This document shows positions 25,775 to 33,630 of a stretch of DNA of 64,000 nt, piece by piece. The translations under genes were made by a program, and so were the position numbers. The stretch is taken from NCBI GenBank assembly GCA_963676635.1, contig OY781105.1, positions 3,534,001-3,598,000 of the forward strand, read 5' to 3'. Source of the DNA: GCA-002708315 sp963676635. GTDB lineage: Bacteria; Bacteroidota; Bacteroidia; Bacteroidales; F082. Position 1 is the first letter of the stretch, and each line of letters starts with the position of its first letter. The notes beneath the pieces were generated by a model, which was given only the letters and a program-made list of their open reading frames with translations, was not told the origin of the DNA and searched no databases.

Positions 25775-26854
25775 ATGAAAAAATTGCTATTCTTATTGGT
25801 TTCTTGTTTATTTGTTTTAAACATGAGCGCACAGGATGATTTATTTTTCTCGGAATATGTAGAGGGAAGTGGCAACAACAAAGCAGTTGAGGTTTATAAT
25901 CCAACTGACCAGGCTATTGATTTGAGTGCTTACTATGTGTTACGATTCAGTAACGGTAGTTCAGTATTTACAGAAGGAGGAGTAACACAACTCGAAGGTA
26001 CTATCCAGCCATACACAACTTTTGTATTGGTAAACGGACAAACAACAAGTACATCAACATCACCGGCATGTAGCCCGGTGCTCCAGGGTATGGCAAATCA
26101 GTTGGATCATGATTATCCGGCTCCTACTTATATGAATGGTAACGATGCTATTGCACTGGTTAAAACTACTGACGGGGAAGCTCCCAATGCCAGTATGACT
26201 AATGTTATTTCAGTTGATCTGATTGGTGAAATTGGACTTGGTAATGCCATCGCTGATGAAACAGGATGGTCATATGTTCAGGACTCAACCCTTACTTATA
26301 ATAACACATCAGGGGAACCTGTTACAGGTCTGGTGATTGACTTTGTAGTGCAGGCTTATGCTACCGATGGTACTACTTATGGCCCTTACTGGATGGCATG
26401 GACTAAAGATCATTCTTTAATAAGAAAACCTACCGTTGTTTCTGGTGTGAAACTTAATCCTGATCCGTTTAATGTTACTCTTGAATGGGATACTGTTCCC
26501 GGTGTTATCGATAGCTCAGGATATATAACTTATCAGGATATATGGACTAATCTGGGATCACATCAGTGTGTTGCCGATCCAGATTACCAGTCGGTTAACG
26601 AAAACAAGGCTATGGGTAATGTTACTGTATACCCTAATCCTGTTACATCAGGATATTTTAACCTTGTAGCTACTGCTCCTGTTAAGTCTGTTACTGTTTA
26701 TGATATTACAGGCAGAGAAATTACACGCATATCATATGATTCTCCAATTAAACAAAGCGTTGTTCAGGCAAATATTGAAGTAAGCGGAATGTATTTTGTA
26801 AAAGCTGTTTTTGTTGACAATAGTTATCTGTCAAGTAGAATTATGGTTAAATAA
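25775..26854 (+). CDS. Secreted lamin-tail-domain protein with T9SS sorting domain
   Basis: A signal peptide (...LNMSAQ) is followed by a lamin tail domain at residues ~21-130 (LFFSEYVEGSGNNKAVEVYNPT, IDLSAYYVLRFSNG), a beta-sandwich found in many secreted nucleases and adhesins of this phylum. The last ~80 residues (VTVYPNPVTSGYFNL, VTVYDITGREI, GMYFVKAVF) are a type A sorting domain, so it is exported by the T9SS and anchored or released at the surface. No catalytic domain is visible between them. It stands first in a set with a TonB-dependent receptor and a PLD-fold protein, so it may be a surface binding component. Confidence 0.88.
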   Translation: MKKLLFLLVSCLFVLNMSAQDDLFFSEYVEGSGNNKAVEVYNPTDQAIDLSAYYVLRFSNGSSVFTEGGVTQLEGTIQPYTTFVLVNGQTTSTSTSPACSPVLQGMANQLDHDYPAPTYMNGNDAIALVKTTDGEAPNASMTNVISVDLIGEIGLGNAIADETGWSYVQDSTLTYNNTSGEPVTGLVIDFVVQAYATDGTTYGPYWMAWTKDHSLIRKPTVVSGVKLNPDPFNVTLEWDTVPGVIDSSGYITYQDIWTNLGSHQCVADPDYQSVNENKAMGNVTVYPNPVTSGYFNLVATAPVKSVTVYDITGREITRISYDSPIKQSVVQANIEVSGMYFVKAVFVDNSYLSSRIMVK

Positions 26855-26876
26855 GAATTTTCTATAATATATATAT

Positions 26877-26910
26877 AAGGTGTCTGTGGCTTTTATATCG
26901 CAGGCACCTT
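26877..26910 (+). terminator. Hairpin between lamin-tail gene and receptor gene
   Basis: A 12-bp stem (AAGGTGTCTGTG / CGCAGGCACCTT, two G-T wobbles) with a 10-nt loop begins 22 bp after the stop. The following bases are T-rich but not a clean T run. It could be a terminator or a partial terminator controlling read-through into the receptor gene. Confidence 0.5.
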
Positions 26911-26934
26911 TATGGTCTTATTAAATATGGTTAT

Positions 26935-29682
26935 ATGAAACGAAGTTTACTTGTTTTTGCTATTCTTTTATTCTTCCTGGGTTCAGCCTTCGCTCAAAAA
27001 CAAAAGGTAACAGGTGTTGTTAAAGATGCATTTCTTGGTGAAACATTGGTGGGTGCTAATGTTGTTGTGAAAGGTACCGGCACCGGTAGTGTTACTGATA
27101 TTGATGGTAATTTCTCACTGGAACTGGAAAAAGGAAGTTATACTATAGAAGCATCATATGTTGGATGTAAATCAGTGTCAAAGAATATTACAGTAGCTGA
27201 TAAAACGGTTAATCTGGAGTTTAATCTGGAAACTATAACGCTTGAAGAGATATCTATCGTTGGTGATGTTGCCCGTTCAAGGGAAACACCGGTTGCTTTT
27301 ACTACTGTTCTTCCTCAGCAGATCGAAGAGCGTATCTCCGGACAGGATATTCCTATGATTCTTAATCAAACTCCCGGTGTTTATGCTACTGAGCAAGGTG
27401 GTGGTGATGGCGATGCCCGTATTACTATCCGTGGATTCAGCCAAAGGAATGTGGCTGTTATGCTTGATGGTATCCCTGTTAATGATATGGAAAACGGATG
27501 GGTATACTGGTCTAACTGGTTCGGTTTGGATGCTGTTACACGTAGTATCCAGGTGCAACGCGGATTGGGGCGTTCTAAATTGGCATTGCCTTCTGTTGGT
27601 GGTACTATTAATATCCTGACCAAAGGTATCGAGAGCCAGAAGTCTCTATCAATCGAACAGGCTCTCGATAATAATGGAAAATCAACCACAAGTCTTGGCT
27701 ATACATCGGGTCTTTTGAAAAATGGTTGGAGCTTTACTCTTGCCAGTTCTTATAAACAGGGAAAAGGCTGGGTTGATGAAAGTAGTGTGAAAGCTTTCTT
27801 CCTATTCTTTAAAGTAGATAAAAGATGGGGCAACCATATTACCAGCTTTACTGCCTATGGTGCTCCGCAGGAACATACTCAACGTTATTATAAAAGAGCT
27901 ATCGCTACGTATGATACTACGTACGCAAGTGAGCATGGCGTTCCTTCTGATGACTTCCCTGTTATTAACAACCAGGGTATTGCCTATAATTATCAGTGGG
28001 GGTATCTCACTCGTAATGCTGATAGCTGGAACAGCGATTCGTCGGCAAGAATTATTAATGACGGTGCTAAACGCGAAGCTCTTAATGAACGGGTAAATAT
28101 GTATTTTAAACCGATGTTCAGTATCAGGGATACCTGGAATGTTAATAAGAAACTTATTATTTCTAATATTCTCTATATGTCATTGGGTAATGGTGGCGGT
28201 GTGCAAACACGACACAGCTTGAAAAATACTAACTTGATTACTCCCGAGGATGTAATTCAGAATCCTGACCTCTATACTGAGGATGAGATTGGTCAGATCG
28301 ACTGGCAGAGTATTTATAAACAAAATTCTGGTCCTACTAATACGGGTTTTGGTGAACATTATCCTATTGATACTGCTTTTAGTGACAAGCTTTATTATTC
28401 CACAAACTATCTTGTTGAGAATAAGAATAACCACAGATGGATTGGCTTACTCACAACCTTTGGATATGAGATTAATGATAATCTGAATTTGTCAGCGGGT
28501 ATAGATCTCAGGAATTATAAAGCTGAACATTACAGTGAAGTTTATGACTTGCTGGGTGGCGATTATGCCATTGATGGTGGTATGAAGTTTGTCGGTGATA
28601 AGGTTAACTTTAATTATAACGGCCTTATGAACTGGGGTGGTGTTTTTGGACTGCTGGAGTATCGTAAAAATAATCTTACTCTCTTTTTAAATCTTACTTC
28701 TTCTGTTAATAGTTTTAAAAAAGTTGACCTTTATAATAATGTAGAGTCCGATTGGAAATATGTTCCCGGATATACCGCTAAACTGGGCGCTAATTACAAC
28801 CTTTCTGAACATAGTAATGTGTTTGCCAATGTTGGGTATTTGTCTAAAACAAGAGATTATAAATATTATTTCCAGGGATATACAACAAACTTCCTGCCTG
28901 ATTCCATTACAAAAAATGAGCTTGTGAAAGCTGTTGAGGTGGGGTATTCTTATAACTCACGTAGGTTTACTGCTAATATAAATGCTTATTATACACGATG
29001 GGAAAATAAACCTACTAACCAGGTTAGGGGGCAATATGAAGATCCTCAGACTGGAGTTGAAGGCTACACATATGGTGATATCCCGGGAATGGATGCTATC
29101 CATACTGGTGTGGAGGTTGACTTTATCTATAAAATACTTAATAATCTGGATTTTCAAGGATTGGTTTCTCTGGGCGATTGGATCTGGGATAAGAAGATTA
29201 CTGATCTTCAAATGTATTTTACTGATAATAACCAGCCGGCTAATAAAATCAGCTTCGATGCTACCGGTATTCATGTTGGCGATGCTGCACAAACACAATT
29301 GGGTGCCAGTTTGAGGTATGAGCCAGTAAGGAATGTTTATCTGGAAGGTAATATCACTTACTTTGATAAGTATTATTCAAATTTCCAGCCTGAAGATTGT
29401 ACCGATGAGCTTGGTAATCCGGTCGACTCATGGATTATTCCTGCCTATAGCATGGTTAATTTTCACGCCGGTTATAGGTTTCGAATCAATAAACTTGATA
29501 AGCTTGGCTTTTCGCTCAGAGTTAATGTACTTAATGTGTTAAACACTGTATATATTTCCGATGCTACTAATAACGACTCATACATCCAAAATCCTTATAA
29601 TACATTTGATGCTCGTTCAGCATCTGTATTTATGGGGGCTCCGCGTCAGTTTACAGCATCACTTAAAGTAACTATTTTCTAA
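26935..29682 (+). CDS. TonB-dependent outer-membrane receptor with carboxypeptidase-regulatory-like N-domain
   Basis: The 915-residue protein has a signal peptide (...GSAFAQ), a CarboxypepD_reg-like domain at ~24-110 (VTGVVKDAFLGETLVGANVVVKG), a plug at ~115-230 (VAFTTVLPQQIEERISGQDIP, ITIRGFSQRNVAVMLDGIPVND, VGGTINILTKG), and a ~22-strand barrel ending in phenylalanine (VTIF). The size and absence of a SusD partner suggest a stand-alone active transporter rather than a SusC-type glycan receptor. It is flanked by two T9SS-secreted proteins, so its ligand may be a product of their action. It would draw energy from a TonB such as the one at 54.9 kb. The ligand is unknown. Confidence 0.93.
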   Translation: MKRSLLVFAILLFFLGSAFAQKQKVTGVVKDAFLGETLVGANVVVKGTGTGSVTDIDGNFSLELEKGSYTIEASYVGCKSVSKNITVADKTVNLEFNLETITLEEISIVGDVARSRETPVAFTTVLPQQIEERISGQDIPMILNQTPGVYATEQGGGDGDARITIRGFSQRNVAVMLDGIPVNDMENGWVYWSNWFGLDAVTRSIQVQRGLGRSKLALPSVGGTINILTKGIESQKSLSIEQALDNNGKSTTSLGYTSGLLKNGWSFTLASSYKQGKGWVDESSVKAFFLFFKVDKRWGNHITSFTAYGAPQEHTQRYYKRAIATYDTTYASEHGVPSDDFPVINNQGIAYNYQWGYLTRNADSWNSDSSARIINDGAKREALNERVNMYFKPMFSIRDTWNVNKKLIISNILYMSLGNGGGVQTRHSLKNTNLITPEDVIQNPDLYTEDEIGQIDWQSIYKQNSGPTNTGFGEHYPIDTAFSDKLYYSTNYLVENKNNHRWIGLLTTFGYEINDNLNLSAGIDLRNYKAEHYSEVYDLLGGDYAIDGGMKFVGDKVNFNYNGLMNWGGVFGLLEYRKNNLTLFLNLTSSVNSFKKVDLYNNVESDWKYVPGYTAKLGANYNLSEHSNVFANVGYLSKTRDYKYYFQGYTTNFLPDSITKNELVKAVEVGYSYNSRRFTANINAYYTRWENKPTNQVRGQYEDPQTGVEGYTYGDIPGMDAIHTGVEVDFIYKILNNLDFQGLVSLGDWIWDKKITDLQMYFTDNNQPANKISFDATGIHVGDAAQTQLGASLRYEPVRNVYLEGNITYFDKYYSNFQPEDCTDELGNPVDSWIIPAYSMVNFHAGYRFRINKLDKLGFSLRVNVLNVLNTVYISDATNNDSYIQNPYNTFDARSASVFMGAPRQFTASLKVTIF

Positions 29683-29692
29683 TTTTTAACAG

Positions 29693-32218
29693 ATGAAAAT
29701 GAAAAGAATTTTAACAATTACAATTTTATTAATTACCATTTCTTTCTACGGGTATTCTCAAAGTAATATTCTTGAAGCTCGTCAGATGGGTATTGGCGCT
29801 ACTGTTACTGTTGTGGGTATTGCAACTAACGGTGACGAATTGGGTATTATCAGATACCTTCAGGATGAAACTGCTGGTATAGCTGCTTATGGCTCCGCAG
29901 TTGGTGTGGTTAACAGAGGAGATTCTGTTTCTATTACCGGAACTCTTAAAAGCTATAACCAGCTTCTTGAAATTGATCCTATTACTAATGTTACTGTTAT
30001 TTCTACCGGTAACCCTGTTCCTGATCCGGCTGTAATTACTCCTGATCAGCTTGCTGAAGATTATGAAGGTCAGCTGATTCAGATTAATGATGCTGTTTTT
30101 ACTGATGGTGGTCAGATATTCTCTGGAAATAATCTGTATACTTTTACATCTAATGGACAAACTGGTTCTATCTACGTTAAAACAGGTCAGGATGATATCG
30201 TTGGTACTTTAATTCCAAGTGCTCCTGTTATTATTACGGGATTGTGCTCTCAGTTTGATTATAGTAATCCTAATGAAGGTTACCAGATTGTGGTTCGTGA
30301 TATTGATGATATCTATCTTCCTAGCTCTATTTATTTTACTGATATTCTGGTTAATTCTGAGTTTACATCGCATTCACTGGAGTTCGACTGGCCAACTAAT
30401 ATTGAAGGTACTACTGAAATTTATTATGGTGAAACCGAAGAGACTGTTTATGACAATGTAATTACCATTGATGAGAGCGTTATTAACCATAATATTCAGA
30501 TTACCGACTTGCTGCCAGGTGATGTTACCTGGGTGCAGGCTTTCTCTGTGTCTGAAAATGATACTGCTTTCTCTGGTGTGATGTCGTTTGCTACTATATC
30601 AAATTCATCGGGTAATATGTTGGCGTATTTTAACACTCCGGTGGATAATAGCTATTCAACAGGTGTTAACGCTGTATATCTTCATAACTTGATGGACGAT
30701 ACTCTTATAAGTTATATAAACAGGGCCAAATACACTATTGACTTTACTATGTATAACTTTAACAATACAGGTCTTAGCAATGTAAGTGACGCCCTTATTG
30801 CTGCTGCTGACAGAGGTGTGCGTGTTCGTGCTATCGGTTGTGGTACTACTCTTAATCTTGGTATCGAAGAGCTTGAAGGTACTGCTGTTAATGTGCTTAT
30901 CGGTCCTGATGATTATGAACGCGATGGTATTATGCATAACAAATTTATCATCTTTGATGCTGAGTCTGATGATGCTAATGATCCTTTGGTATGGACTGGC
31001 TCCACTAATGTTACCGAAGATCAGATTGATATCGATGCCAATAATGTTATCATTATCCAGGATCAGAGTCTGGCTAAGGCTTATGTTATTGAATTTGAGG
31101 AAATGTGGGGCTCTCATGGTGCTCTTCCTGATATTACAAAAGCTAAATTTGGTGAGAATAAAAGGAATAATACTCCACACATGTTTGAAATCGGTGGTAA
31201 GGATGTTGAATGTTATTTCAGTCCTTCTGATGGCGTAAATGATAAGATTGTTGATGTTATCGGTACTGCTGATAATGACCTTAGTGTAGCTACTATGCTT
31301 ATTACCAGATATGCTATGGCTGAGGCTATTGCTGATCGTAACTCTGATGATGTTGCATGTAATGTTATTACTAACAATGAAGGTAATAACGATGCTACTG
31401 TTAACCAGATACTGCAGGAAGCACTTACCTCACATAATACTTATGATGATATTACCAATGGTATTCTCCACCATAAATTTATGGTTGTGGACCAGGGTGC
31501 TCCTTCAAGTGATCCGATGACTTTTACAGGATCTCATAACTGGAGCGCTTCCGCTGATAATGTTAATGATGAGAATACTGTTATTATTCATGATCCTGTT
31601 ATGGCTAACGTTTATTACCAGGCTTTTGTTCAGAGGTTTGTGGATAATGGTGGTGTATTGCACGAGCTTACAAATCCACCTGTTGCCAATGATGATGATA
31701 TCGAGACAGTAATCGATCAAACAGTAACAGCTGAGGTGCTGCTTAATGATGAAATCGAAGCTCCTGTTGTTCTTAGTATTATTGGCGATCCTGCAAACGG
31801 TACTGCTTATATTCCGTTTGCTAATACAAATGTTATTAACTATCAGCCAAATGATGATTTCTATGGTGTTGATACTATTGAGTATAAGATTGCCTATGAG
31901 GCTAACGAATCGTTATATGCTACTGCCAAAGTTATTGTAACTGTAATTGATAACAGTAGTATTACTTCTGTTTTTGATAATGGTAGTCTGAAGGTTTATC
32001 CTAATCCGGCTGAAAATATGTTGAATATTGATTTTAACGCTGTTGCTTCAGATGATATTCAGGTGGCTTTGATTGATATATCAGGCCGTAGAGTAATGAA
32101 TATGGTTTATAAGGCTAATTTTGGTGGTAATACTATCAATATTGATGTGTCTGATTATTCAAGAGGTGTTTATTTCCTTTCAGTAGATGGCTTTAATAAA
32201 AAGGTTGTTATAAAATAA
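29693..32218 (+). CDS. Secreted phospholipase-D-fold protein (OB, Fn3-like, two HKD motifs, T9SS domain)
   Basis: The 841-residue protein has a signal peptide (~1-22), an OB-fold-like domain ~25-210 (GATVTVVGIATNGDEL, SVSITGTLKSYN), an Fn3-like domain ~215-302, two PLD half-domains ~310-475 and ~500-650, an Ig/cadherin-like domain ~663-753, and a type A sorting domain ~765-841 (LKVYPNPAENMLNID). The HKD motifs are HNKFIIFD (415-422) and HHKFMVVD (593-600), with GSTN and GSHNWS after them, so both active-site halves look intact. PLD-fold enzymes cleave phosphodiesters in lipids or nucleic acids; OB and lamin-tail partners favour a nuclease (inference). It starts 10 bp after the receptor stop. 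M3 is an alternative start. Confidence 0.88.
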   Translation: MKMKRILTITILLITISFYGYSQSNILEARQMGIGATVTVVGIATNGDELGIIRYLQDETAGIAAYGSAVGVVNRGDSVSITGTLKSYNQLLEIDPITNVTVISTGNPVPDPAVITPDQLAEDYEGQLIQINDAVFTDGGQIFSGNNLYTFTSNGQTGSIYVKTGQDDIVGTLIPSAPVIITGLCSQFDYSNPNEGYQIVVRDIDDIYLPSSIYFTDILVNSEFTSHSLEFDWPTNIEGTTEIYYGETEETVYDNVITIDESVINHNIQITDLLPGDVTWVQAFSVSENDTAFSGVMSFATISNSSGNMLAYFNTPVDNSYSTGVNAVYLHNLMDDTLISYINRAKYTIDFTMYNFNNTGLSNVSDALIAAADRGVRVRAIGCGTTLNLGIEELEGTAVNVLIGPDDYERDGIMHNKFIIFDAESDDANDPLVWTGSTNVTEDQIDIDANNVIIIQDQSLAKAYVIEFEEMWGSHGALPDITKAKFGENKRNNTPHMFEIGGKDVECYFSPSDGVNDKIVDVIGTADNDLSVATMLITRYAMAEAIADRNSDDVACNVITNNEGNNDATVNQILQEALTSHNTYDDITNGILHHKFMVVDQGAPSSDPMTFTGSHNWSASADNVNDENTVIIHDPVMANVYYQAFVQRFVDNGGVLHELTNPPVANDDDIETVIDQTVTAEVLLNDEIEAPVVLSIIGDPANGTAYIPFANTNVINYQPNDDFYGVDTIEYKIAYEANESLYATAKVIVTVIDNSSITSVFDNGSLKVYPNPAENMLNIDFNAVASDDIQVALIDISGRRVMNMVYKANFGGNTINIDVSDYSRGVYFLSVDGFNKKVVIK

Positions 32219-32251
32219 GGTATAGCCTAAATCTTGTATAAAATAAAAATT

Positions 32252-32288
32252 AAAAAAGTCTGAAGCATATGTTTCAGACTTTTTTTTT
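32252..32288 (+). terminator. Intrinsic terminator after the PLD-fold gene
   Basis: The stem AGTCTGAA / TTCAGACT, extended by A-T pairs, has an 8-nt loop and is followed by a run of T, 33 bp after the stop. Confidence 0.9.
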
Positions 32289-32371
32289 AATAATTTTAAT
32301 GCCGTTTTTAGCACATCTCATGATTCACTAAAACACATATTATTATTCAATTTTAACTAACATTACATATT

Positions 32372-33073
32372 ATGAGAAGTATGTTTACAACCTTGCTGAT
32401 GATACTGGTAGTATCGTTATCAGCACAGCAATTTGCAACAATGATTAACAACGACAATGTGGCATTTTTGCGTGAATTTAAAATTACTACAGTTGATGGT
32501 AAAACCTATGAGGCTGATAAGTTATCATCTTATCAGGCAGCCAACGGACGTATTAATGCTTTAACCATTAAGACAGCAGACGGGGAAAAGCATAAGTTTA
32601 AAGCTAATGAGATTCAGGAATTAACAGCAAAGCTTACAAAATTTGCTAAGGCTACTACTATTGCTGACAATGCCACCAAGAGTATCAGTAGTGCAGTAAA
32701 TACAAATTATGCAGAGATTATTAAAAACAATCTGGTGCGATTTAACAGTGTTGAGTTCAACAAAAAGAAAGGTAAGAAGGCGCTGTTGCAGCTTGTGAAT
32801 TATGGTTTTGACCAGAATTTTAAAGTTTATCCTGATCCTAACTCTGAATCAGGTGTGACTTCAGTTAATGGAATTGATGTAAGCGGAGGCGAAATTAAAT
32901 CATATTTCGTAGTTCAGGGCGATAAAACTTATACAGTAAACAAGAAATCCTATAAAAAAGAATACGACGAAATATATAACGGCTGCGAAGCAATGAAAAC
33001 AGATGCTAAGTCTATTTCCATTAAGAACCTTTGCGATGATATACTGAAGTATAATTCTGAGTGCGGGGAGTAG
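32372..33073 (+). CDS. Exported hypothetical protein, 233 aa
   Basis: The N-terminus is a signal peptide (MRSMFTTLLMILVVSLSAQQ). The mature part starts with strands around residues 35-70 (FKITTVDGKTYEADKLSS, NALTIKTADGEKHKFKANEIQEL), then a helical, Lys/Ala-rich stretch, and a C-terminal part with three cysteines (NGCEAM, NLCDD, NSECGE) that may form a disulfide. No sorting domain or lipobox is present, so a periplasmic location is likely. I do not recognise the family. It is separated from the PLD-fold gene by a strong terminator, so it is an independent unit. Confidence 0.7.
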   Translation: MRSMFTTLLMILVVSLSAQQFATMINNDNVAFLREFKITTVDGKTYEADKLSSYQAANGRINALTIKTADGEKHKFKANEIQELTAKLTKFAKATTIADNATKSISSAVNTNYAEIIKNNLVRFNSVEFNKKKGKKALLQLVNYGFDQNFKVYPDPNSESGVTSVNGIDVSGGEIKSYFVVQGDKTYTVNKKSYKKEYDEIYNGCEAMKTDAKSISIKNLCDDILKYNSECGE

Positions 33074-33082
33074 TTAATCTTT

Positions 33083-33114
33083 AGGAAAGAAGCCATTGAC
33101 CTGGTTTCTTTCCT
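33083..33114 (+). terminator. Terminator-like hairpin after the 233-aa gene
   Basis: A 12-bp stem (AGGAAAGAAGCC / GGTTTCTTTCCT, one wobble) with an 8-nt loop begins 10 bp after the stop. There is no T run downstream, so termination may be weak. Confidence 0.5.
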
Positions 33115-33287
33115 GAATAATAAAATACTTTATAACATTACCCTAATTATTAACCCCGAAATTCTTACCTAATACTATTACAAACCTTTCCCAACAATTA
33201 TTTGTCCTAAAAAAATCATCACTTCTTTTTGAAGTTATTATAGTTACCAGCTGTTATAATGTTTGCTGTGAAAGTAGCGGTTTGTTT

Positions 33288-33498
33288 ATTAATAGCTATT
33301 AATCGTTAATATGATAGCTATTAGTTATGCAAATGATAGCTATTAGTTATGCAAATGATAGCTATTAGTTATGCAAATGATAGCTATTAGTTATGCAAAT
33401 GATAGCTATTAGTTGGGTCTTTGATACGTATGATAATGATTTTTCATACGTATCAAAACGCCGTTTCATACGTATGAAAAATGTAGTTTGATAGCTTA
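33288..33498. repeat. 22-bp-phased palindrome array II (ATAGCTAT x6, ATACGTAT x3, one decayed unit)
   Basis: Cores start at 33292, 33314, 33336, 33358, 33380, 33402 (ATAGCTAT), then 33424, 33446, 33468 (ATACGTAT), all exactly 22 bp apart. A decayed ATAGCTTA at 33491 is one base out of register. The first copy is a perfect 16-bp palindrome (33288-33303) and the last ATACGTAT copy another (TTTCATACGTATGAAA). Spacers after units 2-5 are identical, a sign of recent tandem copying, whereas spacers around the ATACGTAT units differ. The array lies between two terminator-like hairpins and so outside both convergent transcripts. Confidence 0.92.
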
Positions 33499-33577
33499 AA
33501 TGATACAACTGATGAAGTGATAATTAGCAGTTGGAGCTGTTCGCTTTACTAACAGAAAATTCACCGTATTTTACCCC

Positions 33578-33614
33578 AAAAAAAAGGCTGCTCATACATC
33601 GAGCAGCCTTTTTT
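33578..33614 (-). terminator. Bidirectional intrinsic terminator after the S46 peptidase gene
   Basis: The 8-bp stem GGCTGCTC / GAGCAGCC with a 7-nt loop is flanked by an A8 tract and a T6 tract, so it can act on both strands. It lies 17 bp downstream of the peptidase stop. Confidence 0.92.
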
Positions 33615-33630
33615 ATCTCACTGAAATGAA

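Larger units (their letters stand above)
33074..33630. other. 557-bp gene-free region between convergent genes
   Basis: Its contents, left to right, are a hairpin at 33083-33114, an AT-rich stretch, the phased palindrome array at 33288-33498, and a bidirectional terminator at 33578-33614. No open frame of note is present. Confidence 0.85.

Noticed and set aside
33288..33498. CRISPR array
   Set aside because: The repeated part is only 8-16 bp, the 14-bp spacers are too short and several are identical, and no cas gene is present.
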